64,000 nucleotides of DNA from Chitinophaga polysaccharea (GTDB lineage Bacteria; Bacteroidota; Bacteroidia; Chitinophagales; Chitinophagaceae), in the NCBI RefSeq assembly GCF_007829335.1, contig NZ_VIWO01000001.1, positions 186,001 to 250,000 of the forward strand, in the 5' to 3' direction. Under the pieces are notes generated by a model, which was given only the letters and a program-made list of their open reading frames with translations, did no database searches and had not been told where the DNA came from. Below, one piece after another: positions 63,999 through 64,000 of this stretch; position 1 is the stretch's first letter, and each line of letters opens with the position of its first letter. The translations under genes and the position numbers were made by a program.

Positions 63999-64000
63999 CC

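Overview
The window is chromosomal DNA from a member of the Bacteroidota, most likely the Chitinophagaceae (Chitinophaga-like). The evidence is a set of type IX secretion and gliding genes (porV, porU, gldJ, gldA and a PorP/SprF protein), bacillithiol synthesis (bshA), Bacteroidota-restricted families (DUF4292, head-GIN, 2TM, short RsmI-like methyltransferase), near-absence of Shine-Dalgarno sequences, and promoters of the Bacteroidota type (TTTG, about 19 bases, TAnnTTTG). About 56 protein genes, one tRNA and many intrinsic terminators are densely packed on both strands. No insertion sequence, prophage, rRNA or CRISPR array was seen.

Layout. 1-8.2 kb: adenine deaminase (cut by the window edge), anmK, a VWA-domain protein, upp, a PorP/SprF protein, an EI24 membrane protein and an RsmI-like methyltransferase. 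8.2-19.2 kb: an M28 peptidase and bshA, then a minus-strand cluster ispF-dut-TPR lipoprotein-DUF4292 lipoprotein and two tandem EnvC-like proteins. porV and porU follow, with gldJ divergent from porU. 24.4-33.3 kb: bcp, an M23 peptidase, gldA, eno, a DivIC/FtsB-like protein, nth, a DUF2071 protein, a nucleoside transporter and a DUF6134-type protein. 33.4-40.2 kb: korA without korB, a Bax-inhibitor-1 protein, a head-GIN lipoprotein, then kynU followed by a two-domain 2H phosphoesterase. 40.6-47.4 kb: a TetR-TolC-adaptor-RND efflux operon with a readable operator. 47.5-57.8 kb: DUF502, a P1-nuclease/phospholipase C-like protein, serC-DUF1015, TPR, paaN, YceI, 2TM and acyl-CoA synthetase genes, then tRNA-Arg(CCT). 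58-64 kb: an AT-rich lipoprotein gene of odd architecture, an alpha/beta hydrolase, a divergent NeuD/DegT sugar-modifying pair, and a polysaccharide deacetylase-DoxX pair divergent from an AraC regulator.

The most unusual object is the protein at 37575-38957. About 26 Tyr-(Asn/Asp)-Arg-Gly-rich repeats, resembling eukaryotic RGG/FUS-type disordered domains, are joined to an apparently intact 2H RNA ligase/phosphodiesterase domain. Other notable points are two adjacent EnvC-like proteins that both lack the M23 zinc ligands, a dyad operator sitting inside the -33/-7 spacer of the efflux promoter, unusually long perfect intergenic inverted repeats (41 and 27 bp arms), and a possible 33-residue microprotein gene next to a terminator.

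All functional calls come from reading motifs and family resemblance. No database search was run.
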